This document shows, in pieces, positions 32,401-39,611 of a DNA stretch of 64,000 bases (positions within the stretch are counted from its first letter, which is position 1; every line of letters begins with the position of its first letter). The stretch lies in contig JACKJB010000003.1 of assembly GCA_020638155.1 (NCBI GenBank), forward strand, positions 186,001 through 250,000. The letters run 5' to 3'. The DNA is from Rhodospirillales bacterium (lineage in GTDB: Bacteria; Pseudomonadota; Alphaproteobacteria; Micavibrionales; Micavibrionaceae). The notes under the pieces were generated by a model. The model did not search any database, was not told the origin of the DNA, and was given only the letters and a program-made list of their open reading frames with translations. A program made the translations under genes and the position numbers.

Positions 32401-33855
32401 GCCGATGGCGGGCTACTGCATGTGGTTTCCGGCGGAGCGTCAGACTCGCTGGTCAGTTATGATATTCACCCGGACGGGTTTATCATTGAAGGGCAAGCAG
32501 CAAACGACCAGCTTGGCGAAAATGTTCGCGGTATTGGTGATTTCAACGGTGACGGGCTGGGCGATTTTGCCTTTACAGCGCCGGGCACCGATACAGCCTA
32601 TCTCGTCATGGCTAAACCGGGGATGAGCGCACTGGACCTTGCAGCGCTTCCGCCGAATGTCATTGCATTAAGCGCTAACGTCGATCCAGGCGATATTAGC
32701 ATCCCGACAATTGATCTCGGCGATATTAACGGCGATGGTTTTGCCGATATAGGGATCGTCAATACCGGCACGAACAATGACATTGACATTTATTTTGGCA
32801 ATGCCGCCGGCACCGGCGGGGTCGATGCCACAATTTCTCCCGGCGGCGGTTTTGAAATTGTCGGCGGATCTGGAATCGGTGATTTTAACGGTGACGGTTA
32901 TGATGACAGCGCCCTTGCCGTACGGGATCTCAGTGGTAATGGCGATCAAGTCAGCATTTACATTATATATGGTGACACCGGCATTAGTGGGAGCATAGAT
33001 AACACATGGCTGAACAATGCAGCTAATGCTTTCAAAATTGATTACACCATCCCGAATGTTGCCGCAGGAGATCACGTTGTAACCGATTTTGATTTTGAAC
33101 TTTCATCTGCGGGCGATATTAACGGTGACGGGTTTGATGATTTTGTTATCGGCCTGCCCGATCTGGATGATAATCTTGACGGCACCCCCGAAGAAGACGG
33201 CGCAGCCGTCGTGGTTTACGGCGATGGCACGATCGGCGGCGGTCCGGGTGCGCGGACAATTATTGAAGACGGTGATGGCGGGGATCTTAATGGCGGTGCA
33301 AATGACGTAACTGCTTCCGCAAGCAATCAGGCTATTATCGGGAATGACTTAGCTAACCTGCTCGACGCAACAGGATACTCAAATATAGCCATGAATGGCG
33401 GCGCTGGTGATGATACATTTTTCGCTGACACAGATGTAAACCTTGTTGTTGACGGTGGCGCCGGTATAGATATCTTGAGTTTAGCCAACGCATCAACAAC
33501 ACTTGATTTTTCTGCTGTTGGCAAAGGCAAGATATCGGGCATTGAAACAATTGATTTGTCTACAGATGCGAACCAAACTCTTGTTCTCGGTCTTGATGAT
33601 ATATTCAGTCTATTACAGCAAAGCGATGACGGCACTCTAAAAATTGACGCTTACGATAGCACAACGCATCTGACCATTACGGGAGCGAGCGGCGCGAGTG
33701 GCGATGTAAATACGGGAGATTTCGCCGGATTATTTGGGGCCGGTTGGCAGCATGAAAGCAATGATGGTACACACGAAGTCTTTTCTTTCGGCGCCTATGA
33801 ATTTAAGATCGATGATACCTTGTTTATCAACGATCAGGTTTCATCAGTTATCTAG
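26416..33855 (+). CDS. giant exported FecR / RTX / nested-propeller protein (2479 residues)
   Basis: Paralogue of the preceding gene and probable type I secreted adhesin. Order: shared N-terminal module and FecR-like domain (1-290); very acidic Ala/Ser/Thr/Asp linker (about 305-482) with TAAG tetrads; Ig/cadherin-like domain (about 496-592; NLNSYFSDPNGDPLSFAI); RTX region (about 610-1350) with nonapeptides such as GGLGDDSILGEAGNDTLNG; FG-GAP blades 1-3 (about 1489-1650); seven LVIVD-type repeats (about 1676-2022; VIHGNYAYV, IKVIDIS); FG-GAP blades 4-7 (about 2040-2260); RTX-like piece and a C-terminal domain with LGLDDIFSLLQ, as in the paralogue. AGGGGAAG precedes the ATG. It ends 10 bases from the convergent cyclase gene. 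Confidence 0.82.
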   Translation: MARTPEDDWGGQTGTSSGNQHIISANGQDVIDLPHSDFVKNADILRDGQDLVLEAPDGSVIVIEGYFNADPAPLLQAPDGQALTPQLVQSFAHHAGPVQYAQAGSMSDESPVGAIQEVSGKATVTRTDGTTEEITLGTPIFQGDIVETEGEGAVNIVFIDETSLAVSNNAKLAIDEYVFDPASESGTTDVSVLRGLFVFTSGLIGRDDPDDVNIDTPMGSIGIRGTVIVGNADTGQITVMEGAIVLRGFNGNQITLAQQFETGRFDPVTGDVIYVGKAEPGVFTNDFSSLKSVSPGLFTAIDDTADNNGNDDNGSQQDNDPQQDDNESSSASDAAADDSENPAEGSDDAAGNEDTGGEELDAADDAAAQDAATEGDADAGTSTDSSDDGTTAAGSADDDGNTDDAAGDPVNAAGTDTSFDGGNDSGFDTSAGTDGTDTTSGTANTTTTSGTTAGGTAAGSGSTGGTAEPAPSTTADSPLPPPPSVLDGTPVGTSANFGHALGEPGYVRLFTNGIGGSINLNSYFSDPNGDPLSFAIANTPNVDINASVVSNTLSFMISNSFVGTETIDIIATDPGGNAAVATFTLDSLAVDQGGGAGADSPTSLAAGNVIMTYDDNDTITIDDDDVTAFGGSGDDIFYITSDNNEIYGNIGTDTVDYGSYGVLATNGLSVTLNSLGPTPLTHDFGTDVLWGIENIGGSIGDDTIVGDATNNALNGHAGNDTIFGGLGDDSILGEAGNDTLNGGLGDDVIIGGAGDDTFKAVAGDGNDTIDGGTDSGLPANGDTYDATIIASNITVDVDHATDNVMFVAQTDTVSNVEKFLTGSGNDTFIVTDAAAADHYYDGGSGFDIYDASPRTFNINVDLTLANMQVQLGAVFDTVYDIEKFIGGSDSDSFTGDTNTNYFYGQGGNDVFVIADGDGHDTLDGGTDTTGDIYNATATTNNRVYDLNSGNNGTVTDVTGGNQIDTFTSIENFLGGSGSDTFFVNNVFAGAYEIDGGGSVGVDALNLSNLNTAASFYMGVPQVVIGSLTVNFSDIEVLVGTTDDDIFGSNDGYGDVDMYGGAGFDTFDANGYGNSITFDIASDTIFMVSDTYSVYGIEHFVGAGNGDLFIAKADSNDYSFDGFGIATGTVDFSDASGSITVDLSDVSAQAIGGGFGNYTLANIGNVTGSAHSDTLEGDGFNNDLSGGAGDDVLVGGAGDDVLDGGAGTDIADYSGDIAGITVNLHTGIVTDGSGGSDTLLNIETIIGSTYGDTIDADDTGGADLAQTIYGGAGVDTLTAGSNDILYGGTGNDTLIYSGASAGFSTDYLLDGGDGDDILEFDPGGMDMAFSDGKSRQLIGGAGSDTLRFTGGGGTFNIAPDGTEDTVTGIETIDFQYDFAVNNITIDFRDFMVDSNDGNLLTILVEDSDTIDVDFTTAGGWVLGAIDSYWVEYDKGGFTVRIESETNLTNVTVNGSAPGGEPGDFLSLNGLTGFFITDDIQEGFANAIAALGDLDGDGFDDVGFVKDNNPTDNGRIFILNGQSAPFSHDTLLNMTGISIFEDSGYLNGIGTSITDNMKIGKGGDFNNDGIMDYIIGSPLASSVTGGGTGNAQIIDGSTGNIIMELDRMSGLSSTGQSISFIGDINADGFDDVLIGAPNENLGNGASSGATYVLYGNDMGYQAIDTDAINQQNHVTGGDFGLAADALDVGISLDTIYGRVGFVLIDGAQNQIQMVNLSNPAAPSIIGTLDDFGGSIDITGLTGYSGDGGDPDPLINAIDIIVKGPYLYILSGNSTSGGQITVLDISDPAAPVYVDLHKEAFLQDATAMDMTPAGQLVVVADNVGTGTFRQFDVSPVGILSPHGSPLGNNPALDGAQDVVIHGNYAYVTTSVPGSQIKVIDISGGSPTVGSSVTFTGAQSLHVDHYQNLLYAFSSNNGTSKGELKIYDISSGASPALLGSIADAALLNGTDIVVDHGMAYVTTANGVWAIDVNNAAAPAVIGEIDSGATTADDSATALIADGGLLHVVSGGASDSLVSYDIHPDGFIIEGQAANDQLGENVRGIGDFNGDGLGDFAFTAPGTDTAYLVMAKPGMSALDLAALPPNVIALSANVDPGDISIPTIDLGDINGDGFADIGIVNTGTNNDIDIYFGNAAGTGGVDATISPGGGFEIVGGSGIGDFNGDGYDDSALAVRDLSGNGDQVSIYIIYGDTGISGSIDNTWLNNAANAFKIDYTIPNVAAGDHVVTDFDFELSSAGDINGDGFDDFVIGLPDLDDNLDGTPEEDGAAVVVYGDGTIGGGPGARTIIEDGDGGDLNGGANDVTASASNQAIIGNDLANLLDATGYSNIAMNGGAGDDTFFADTDVNLVVDGGAGIDILSLANASTTLDFSAVGKGKISGIETIDLSTDANQTLVLGLDDIFSLLQQSDDGTLKIDAYDSTTHLTITGASGASGDVNTGDFAGLFGAGWQHESNDGTHEVFSFGAYEFKIDDTLFINDQVSSVI

Positions 33856-33865
33856 TTCAGTAACT

Positions 33866-36121
33866 TTACTTACTCGTCGCCACGAACACGCCGTTCCAGT
33901 CCGGGCGCGGCGGGGTCTTTTTCATGTCGGCGATGCGAGCAGTGAACATCAGGTAGAACATCGTCATGCCTTCTTTGGATATTTCCTGGCACTGGTCCGC
34001 CAGCTTGCGCGCCTCATCCCATTTCATCGCGCGGTAGGCTTCGAGCATCCGGTTGTGCTTTTCTTCCCAATCTTTGAAATACTCGCTTTGCGCCATCTCT
34101 GCATCACCCAATAGCACAAAAATGCGTTCAGGTTCGCGCTTGCCTTTCACCCGGATCAGGTCTAGTTCGAGTACCGCGAATTCGGGGGCCTCCCGCCTAG
34201 TCTGCTCCCCGAGTAGAATCCGCACACCGTATTGCTTGGTCTGTCCTTCAAGGCGCGAGGCAAGGTTGACGGTGTCGCCCAGCGCGGAATAAGCAAAACG
34301 CTGCTTGCTACCCATATTGCCGACACTGGCCGGGCCGGTATTGATACCGATCCCTGCTTCCAGAAAGACCGCATCGCGCCCTTCCTCTGCGGCCTTACGC
34401 TTTAATTCCTCATTGATCGGCGTCAGGGCTTTGTTCATTTTCAGCGCCGTCATACAGGCATGGCGGGCATGATCGGCATCGTCCAGCGGCGCATTCCAGA
34501 ACGCCATCATCGCATCACCCATATATTTATCAATCGTCCCCCGGTGATCCATCACCAGGTCGGACATCGGCGTCAAAAATTCGTTCATCAGGTGGATCAG
34601 GGCTTCCGGGGACATCGTTTCGGAGATCGAGGTAAAATTACGAATATCACTGAACATCACCGTCAGATCTTTTGTTTCCCCACCGAGTTTGAGCTTATCG
34701 GGGCTGCTGGCCAGCTCGCTCATCAGGTCAGGAGAGATATAGAAGCCAAAAGCTTCGCGCACATGTTTTCGTTCGGCTTCTGTGCGCATATAGGTCAGCA
34801 AGGATGACATGATAAACAGAGTCAATAAGCATAAGCTCGGATATACAGGATCAAGCAAAAGGCCATGAATTTCGAAGCTGTAAATCGACGCAAGCGTAAT
34901 CGTCGCAATCAAAGTCATGGTAAACACGGCCATAAACACAGCACCGATAAACGGAGCGAGCAGGATAATCAACAAGCCAACACCAATGATGGTCAGCAAC
35001 TCGACACCTTCCAGCAATGCCGGGCGCAGAAGAAAATCCCCTGTCAGAACCTGTTCGACGACATTCACATGAACTTCAACCCCCGGAATAAAAAGGTTAA
35101 GCGGCGTAGAGCGAATATCTTTCAGCCCCTCCGCACTGGTCCCGACAAAAACAATTTTATCTTTGATCCGTTCAGGCGGCAGCTCGCCATTAATAACGCG
35201 CCAGGCTGAAATATATTGCTGGGAACGCTCTTTGCTGAAATAGCCATAGAACGTGCCATCGAAATCAAACGGTATCTCATATTTGCCGATACTCATCAGC
35301 AGCGGCGGATCAAACGGTCCGGCTTCTTCGGGCTTTAAGGTCCGCACTTTAGTCAGTGTTTTAGCGCCTTGTGAAACGCGCAGGGCTTCGACGGCCAAGG
35401 ATGGATAGACAATCGGTTTCGTTTCCCCGGCCCCTCTATAGCTAAACAGCAACGGCACCCAGCGGATAATGCCATCCACTTCAGGAGAAACACCAAAGCA
35501 GCCATTTCCTGCTGCTGCTTTAGACAGTTCAGGAATGTTCGTAGCAGCACCCACCATCGGCACGACCGTTTGCGGCAACACAGACGCCTGTTTGGTCATC
35601 AGGATCGGCTGGGATAATACCGGTTTACGGCTCGATGCTTCCTGATGGGTTGACCAGATAAACGCCGTTACGACTTTATCGGACGTCCTGATGGCCTCGG
35701 CAAAAACCTGATCGTTATCCGGCATCACTTCGAGCAGCGCATTCAGATCATCATTCTTGCGATCCGCAGGCAGGCGTTCCAGAATTGCCTGCGGCGATGT
35801 CCGGTCACGCTCCGGAAACACCATATCAAAAACAATCGCAGACGCCCCCATGTCCGTCAGGTTACTGACAAGCTTTGCCATCACATCCCGTGACCATGGC
35901 CATTGCCCCAGCTCCTCATGCCCCAGTGACGCTTCATCGATATCGACGATTACGACCGCATCCGTCGGCGGCCTGGGGTTCAAAGTGTTATACGCATCAA
36001 AGGCCAGAAAGCGCAGGGATTTGCTCCAGTCGAAATCATAGGTCCGCACCAGCACCGCACCAAAAAGCAGGCCCAGCAGGACCAGCGTATGTACCCAGCG
36101 ATTGACAAGCAGTTTCTTCAT
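33866..36121 (-). CDS. CHASE2-domain adenylate cyclase
   Basis: 751 residues. An N-terminal helix (VHTLVLLGLLFGAVLVR) leads to a periplasmic CHASE2 sensor (about 30-345; VIVDIDEASLGHEELGQWPW, IVFDMVFPERDR). Three or so helices follow (about 365-440), then a class III cyclase domain (about 470-650). Metal-binding Asp residues lie in VMFSDIRNFTS and GDAMMAFW; the Lys in TIDKYMGDAM and the Asp in ALGDTVNLASRLE are adenine-type specificity residues; the Asn/Arg of the last motif complete catalysis. It should make cAMP in response to an outside signal. Last gene of the secretion operon, 4 bases after hlyD-like. A C-terminal ~90-residue helical tail is of unknown role. Confidence 0.9.
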   Translation of the reverse strand: MKKLLVNRWVHTLVLLGLLFGAVLVRTYDFDWSKSLRFLAFDAYNTLNPRPPTDAVVIVDIDEASLGHEELGQWPWSRDVMAKLVSNLTDMGASAIVFDMVFPERDRTSPQAILERLPADRKNDDLNALLEVMPDNDQVFAEAIRTSDKVVTAFIWSTHQEASSRKPVLSQPILMTKQASVLPQTVVPMVGAATNIPELSKAAAGNGCFGVSPEVDGIIRWVPLLFSYRGAGETKPIVYPSLAVEALRVSQGAKTLTKVRTLKPEEAGPFDPPLLMSIGKYEIPFDFDGTFYGYFSKERSQQYISAWRVINGELPPERIKDKIVFVGTSAEGLKDIRSTPLNLFIPGVEVHVNVVEQVLTGDFLLRPALLEGVELLTIIGVGLLIILLAPFIGAVFMAVFTMTLIATITLASIYSFEIHGLLLDPVYPSLCLLTLFIMSSLLTYMRTEAERKHVREAFGFYISPDLMSELASSPDKLKLGGETKDLTVMFSDIRNFTSISETMSPEALIHLMNEFLTPMSDLVMDHRGTIDKYMGDAMMAFWNAPLDDADHARHACMTALKMNKALTPINEELKRKAAEEGRDAVFLEAGIGINTGPASVGNMGSKQRFAYSALGDTVNLASRLEGQTKQYGVRILLGEQTRREAPEFAVLELDLIRVKGKREPERIFVLLGDAEMAQSEYFKDWEEKHNRMLEAYRAMKWDEARKLADQCQEISKEGMTMFYLMFTARIADMKKTPPRPDWNGVFVATSK

Positions 36122-36125
36122 ATCC

Positions 36126-37439
36126 TCACCGCTCCCGCAGTGCCCTGTCCTTTGCCCGCAGCACCGGTTTAATCAGATATTCCATGATCGTGCGCTTGCC
36201 GGTGATGACTTCGGTTTCCGCGACCATGCCCGGTGTGATCGGCAGTTTGTTATCTTCGGTACCGAGATAGTTTTTATCGGTCCGCACTTCGATTTCAAAA
36301 AAGACATTGCCTTCGCGGTCGGTGACGCTGTTGGCGCCGATGCGCACCAGCTTGCCTTTCAGGCTGCCGTAGCGCTGCGGGTCGTACGCCGTCACTTTCA
36401 CCTTAACGTCCTGCTCCGGCTTTAAGAACGCGATATCGCTCGGGCGGACTTTTGCGATGATCTTCAGCTCATCATCCAGCGGTACGATTTCAATCAGCTT
36501 ATGGGCCGGTTCGACCACACCGCCAATCGTCGTCAGCGCGATGTTATTGATTACCCCGGTAACGGGTGCACGCAATTCTGCGCGGAAGACCCGGTCGCCG
36601 ATCGACTTCAGGCTCTCTTCCAGTTGACGAATTTCGGTTTCGACTTCGTTCAGCTCACCGAGCGCCTGTGTCGTGAATTTATCATCCTGGTCCTGCAGCT
36701 CCCGTTTTGAAGCGCTCAGCTCCGCTTCCAGCCCGACCAGTTTTTCTTCGTTGGCTTTGAGCTGACCGGACAGATCGCTGACTTCCCGTTGCAAGCGGAT
36801 TTCCTCAAGCTTGGGCACGGCGCGCTGCTTGACCATTTCACGGGTGATGTTCAGTTCCTGATATAACAGGCCGCGGCTGGATTTAATCCGCTCGATATCG
36901 GCATTGGTCTCGGCGATCTGCGCTTCGGCTTTGCTGATCTTATCTTCAAGGATGGACTTGGCGTTGCCGAGTTCTTTTTGCCGGGAGTCATATAATGCCG
37001 TTTCATTGGCGGCAACTTGCGGTGCCTGCTGGGCGATATCTTCAGGAATAACGAAGGCCGTTCCATTTGCCTCCGCCGTCAGACGGGCTTTCTTGGCCCG
37101 CAGGCCCAGCGAACGCGCTTCGACGCCGCGCTCTTCAGAAGAAAAGGCAACATCACTGATCCGCATCAGGATCTGGTCTTTTTCTACCCTGTCCCCTTCG
37201 CGCACCAGCAATTCGGCAAGAATACCGCCTTCAAGGCTCTGGACGACCTGCACTTCACGCGAAGGAACGACCTGCCCCGAGCCGCGCGTCAGTTCCTCGA
37301 TCTTTGAAACACTGGCCCAGATGATAAAGAACGCCACCAGCGCAAAGATCGAGAGCAGGAAAATATTGGCGGCGACATGCGGCTTCAGCCGCGTTGCAGC
37401 CTCCAGTTCGCTCATAAAATCTGTATCTTTTGTCGCCAT
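36126..37439 (-). CDS. type I secretion membrane-fusion protein (HlyD/LapC family)
   Basis: 437-residue periplasmic adaptor between the ABC exporter and the TolC-like channel. A cytosolic N-terminus of about 20 residues, one helix (ANIFLLSIFALVAFFIIWAS), a split biotinyl-lipoyl domain (VVQSLEGGILAELLVREGDR and AELRAPVTGVINNIAL), long coiled-coil hairpin arms (about 110-290), and the beta-barrel C-terminal part (DIAFLKPEQDVKVKVTAYDP). The C-terminal MEYLIKPVLRAKDRALRER is typical of the family. It lies 3 bases after the ABC gene and 4 before the cyclase gene. Confidence 0.93.
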   Translation of the reverse strand: MATKDTDFMSELEAATRLKPHVAANIFLLSIFALVAFFIIWASVSKIEELTRGSGQVVPSREVQVVQSLEGGILAELLVREGDRVEKDQILMRISDVAFSSEERGVEARSLGLRAKKARLTAEANGTAFVIPEDIAQQAPQVAANETALYDSRQKELGNAKSILEDKISKAEAQIAETNADIERIKSSRGLLYQELNITREMVKQRAVPKLEEIRLQREVSDLSGQLKANEEKLVGLEAELSASKRELQDQDDKFTTQALGELNEVETEIRQLEESLKSIGDRVFRAELRAPVTGVINNIALTTIGGVVEPAHKLIEIVPLDDELKIIAKVRPSDIAFLKPEQDVKVKVTAYDPQRYGSLKGKLVRIGANSVTDREGNVFFEIEVRTDKNYLGTEDNKLPITPGMVAETEVITGKRTIMEYLIKPVLRAKDRALRER

Positions 37440-37442
37440 CGT

Positions 37443-39611
37443 TTATTCCTTCGGCACCTCTACCTTGCCCTGCGACAGCGCTGCGATCACTTTATCGCGC
37501 GGGCCGTCAGCAATGATTTTGCCCTGATCGACCAGGATCAGGCGGTCCACCAGGGCCAATAAATGTTGGCGGTGGGTAATCAGGACGAAAGTCTTGTCTT
37601 TGACCTGTTCTTTGATGTGCCTGGTAAAGGCGGCTTCGGCCTGCACGTCCATCGCATTAGTCGGCTCATCACAGACCATGATATTCGGTTGCAGCAGCAT
37701 TGCCCGCGCCATGGCGATCGCCTGGCGCTGGCCACCGGACAGCCCTTCCCCACGTTCACCGACCGGAGCGTCATAGCCCATCGGGTGGCGGGAAATAAAA
37801 TCATGAACGCCTGATTTTTTCGCCGCTTCGAGAATCTCCTCTTCGCTGGCCTGCGGGCAGCTCACGGCGATATTCTCGCGTACCGTACCCCGGAACAGCA
37901 CAACATCCTGCGCTATGTAAGCGATATTGCGGCGCAAATCCGCCGGGTCGATCTGGCGGTAATCGGTATCATCAGCATAAATCGCGCCTTCATCCGGATC
38001 GTAAAGCCCGAGGATCATGCGGGCGATCGTGCTTTTACCGGAGCCGATCCGTCCGATCAGTCCGACTTTTTCCCCGGCATTAATGGTAAAAGATATCTGC
38101 TCAAGAACTTTGCGGTCGGTCTTCGGATAGCAGAAATCAACTTTATCAAAGGAGATCTTCCCGGACAGTTCGGGGCGGTGCAGGAACTGTTTATGCGGCG
38201 GGCGCTCGACCGGCAGGCTCATAATCTCGTTCAGGGTTTTCAGCGAAGAGCGCGCCTGATGATAGCGGGCGACAAGGTTCGCGACCTGTCCGATTGGTGA
38301 AATGGCACGGCCGCCGAGGATAACGCAGGCAATCAGCGCACCCATCGTCATTTCAGAATCGCGAACAAGGTACATCCCCATCAGGACAATAATGATACTG
38401 GCACTCATCTGCAGGGTGGTCGCGATATTAACCCCCAGCGCGGAAATAAAGCGCGAGACCTGCGCATTGGCGGCGCTGTCGCCGACATGCACACCGTAGC
38501 GCGCGCGCATCCGGCCATCGGCACTGACCGCCTTGATGGTTTCCAGCCCGTTGATCGTTTCAACCAGCAGGCCATGTTTGGCTTCGGCAGCATGAACGGA
38601 TTTGCGAACCATGACTTTTAACGGCCATTGCAGCATCATGCCAAGGCCAATCACAAAGATCATCAGGCAAGCGAGCATAAAGGCAATCGGCCCGCCAATC
38701 AGGAAGATGATAAACAGGAAGAACAGCGAGAACGGCAGATCCACAAGCCCGGTCATCGTCGCAGAGGTCAGGAAATCCCGCACGGAATCAAAATCCCGCA
38801 GCATATTGGCAAAAGCGCCGCTTGATGCCGGGCGGCCAGCCAGTTTCATATTCAAAAGCTGGTCGTAAATCCGGCGCGTCACCACGACATCGATCCGGCG
38901 CCCGGCAAGATCGATAAAGTATCCGCGCAATGTCCGCATAATCAGATCAAACCCGTACGCTGTCAGCGCTCCGATTGCCAGGACCCAGCCGGTTTCCACC
39001 GCGTTATTCGGGATCACCCGGTCATACACATTCATAATGAATAGCGGGCCGACGACGCCAAACAGGTTCACCAGTACCGCCGCAACGATCACCCGCGCAT
39101 ATAAGCCTATATTCTCCCGCACCGGTCCCCAGAACCAGTGACGGTCGGCGTGATCCAGATCGGGGGCTTCAGGGTCGGTAAATTCGGCGCGGGGATGGAC
39201 ATAGATGACATACCCGGCATATGCCTTTTGCAGGTCGGCAAAAGCGATCTCTTTGCTGGTCCCGGTTTCCGGCAGGTAAATACTGGCTTTCTTGCCTTTA
39301 ATCGCCAACAGGACACAAGCCTGATCTTTTTTCAGGATCACGACGGCGGGCAGAACCGGAGTGGAAATCTGCGATAAATCTTTTTTGGCAATGATCTTTG
39401 ATTTCAGTCCCAGCCGGTCAGCGGCTTCACAAAACAGCTCCGGCCCCATGCCCTTTTCATCGTAGGCAAGTCCCGCGCGAATGGCTTCAGCGGATTTGGC
39501 GCGGCCATAATGCCCCGTTAAAAAAACAAGCGATTCCAGCAGCGGGTCTATCCCGGCGGAACTGGCCTTCTTATGTTCAGGCTTTTGCTGTGTTTTCTTA
39601 TCGTCGCTCAT
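37443..39611 (-). CDS. type I secretion ABC transporter (LapB/LssB-like)
   Basis: 722 residues. The N-terminal C39-like domain (about 20-135; DPLLESLVFLTGHYGRAKSA) lacks the catalytic Cys, as in exporters of RTX adhesins that dock uncleaved substrates. The membrane domain is at about 165-450. The nucleotide-binding domain has Walker A GRIGSGKST, signature LSGGQRQ and Walker B NIMVCDEPTNAMD, with Cys where Leu is usual, and a downstream His switch ITHRQH. Its start overlaps the end of the TolC-like gene by 14 bases, so the pair is coupled. Likely cargo: the two giant proteins encoded next door. Confidence 0.93.
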   Translation of the reverse strand: MSDDKKTQQKPEHKKASSAGIDPLLESLVFLTGHYGRAKSAEAIRAGLAYDEKGMGPELFCEAADRLGLKSKIIAKKDLSQISTPVLPAVVILKKDQACVLLAIKGKKASIYLPETGTSKEIAFADLQKAYAGYVIYVHPRAEFTDPEAPDLDHADRHWFWGPVRENIGLYARVIVAAVLVNLFGVVGPLFIMNVYDRVIPNNAVETGWVLAIGALTAYGFDLIMRTLRGYFIDLAGRRIDVVVTRRIYDQLLNMKLAGRPASSGAFANMLRDFDSVRDFLTSATMTGLVDLPFSLFFLFIIFLIGGPIAFMLACLMIFVIGLGMMLQWPLKVMVRKSVHAAEAKHGLLVETINGLETIKAVSADGRMRARYGVHVGDSAANAQVSRFISALGVNIATTLQMSASIIIVLMGMYLVRDSEMTMGALIACVILGGRAISPIGQVANLVARYHQARSSLKTLNEIMSLPVERPPHKQFLHRPELSGKISFDKVDFCYPKTDRKVLEQISFTINAGEKVGLIGRIGSGKSTIARMILGLYDPDEGAIYADDTDYRQIDPADLRRNIAYIAQDVVLFRGTVRENIAVSCPQASEEEILEAAKKSGVHDFISRHPMGYDAPVGERGEGLSGGQRQAIAMARAMLLQPNIMVCDEPTNAMDVQAEAAFTRHIKEQVKDKTFVLITHRQHLLALVDRLILVDQGKIIADGPRDKVIAALSQGKVEVPKE

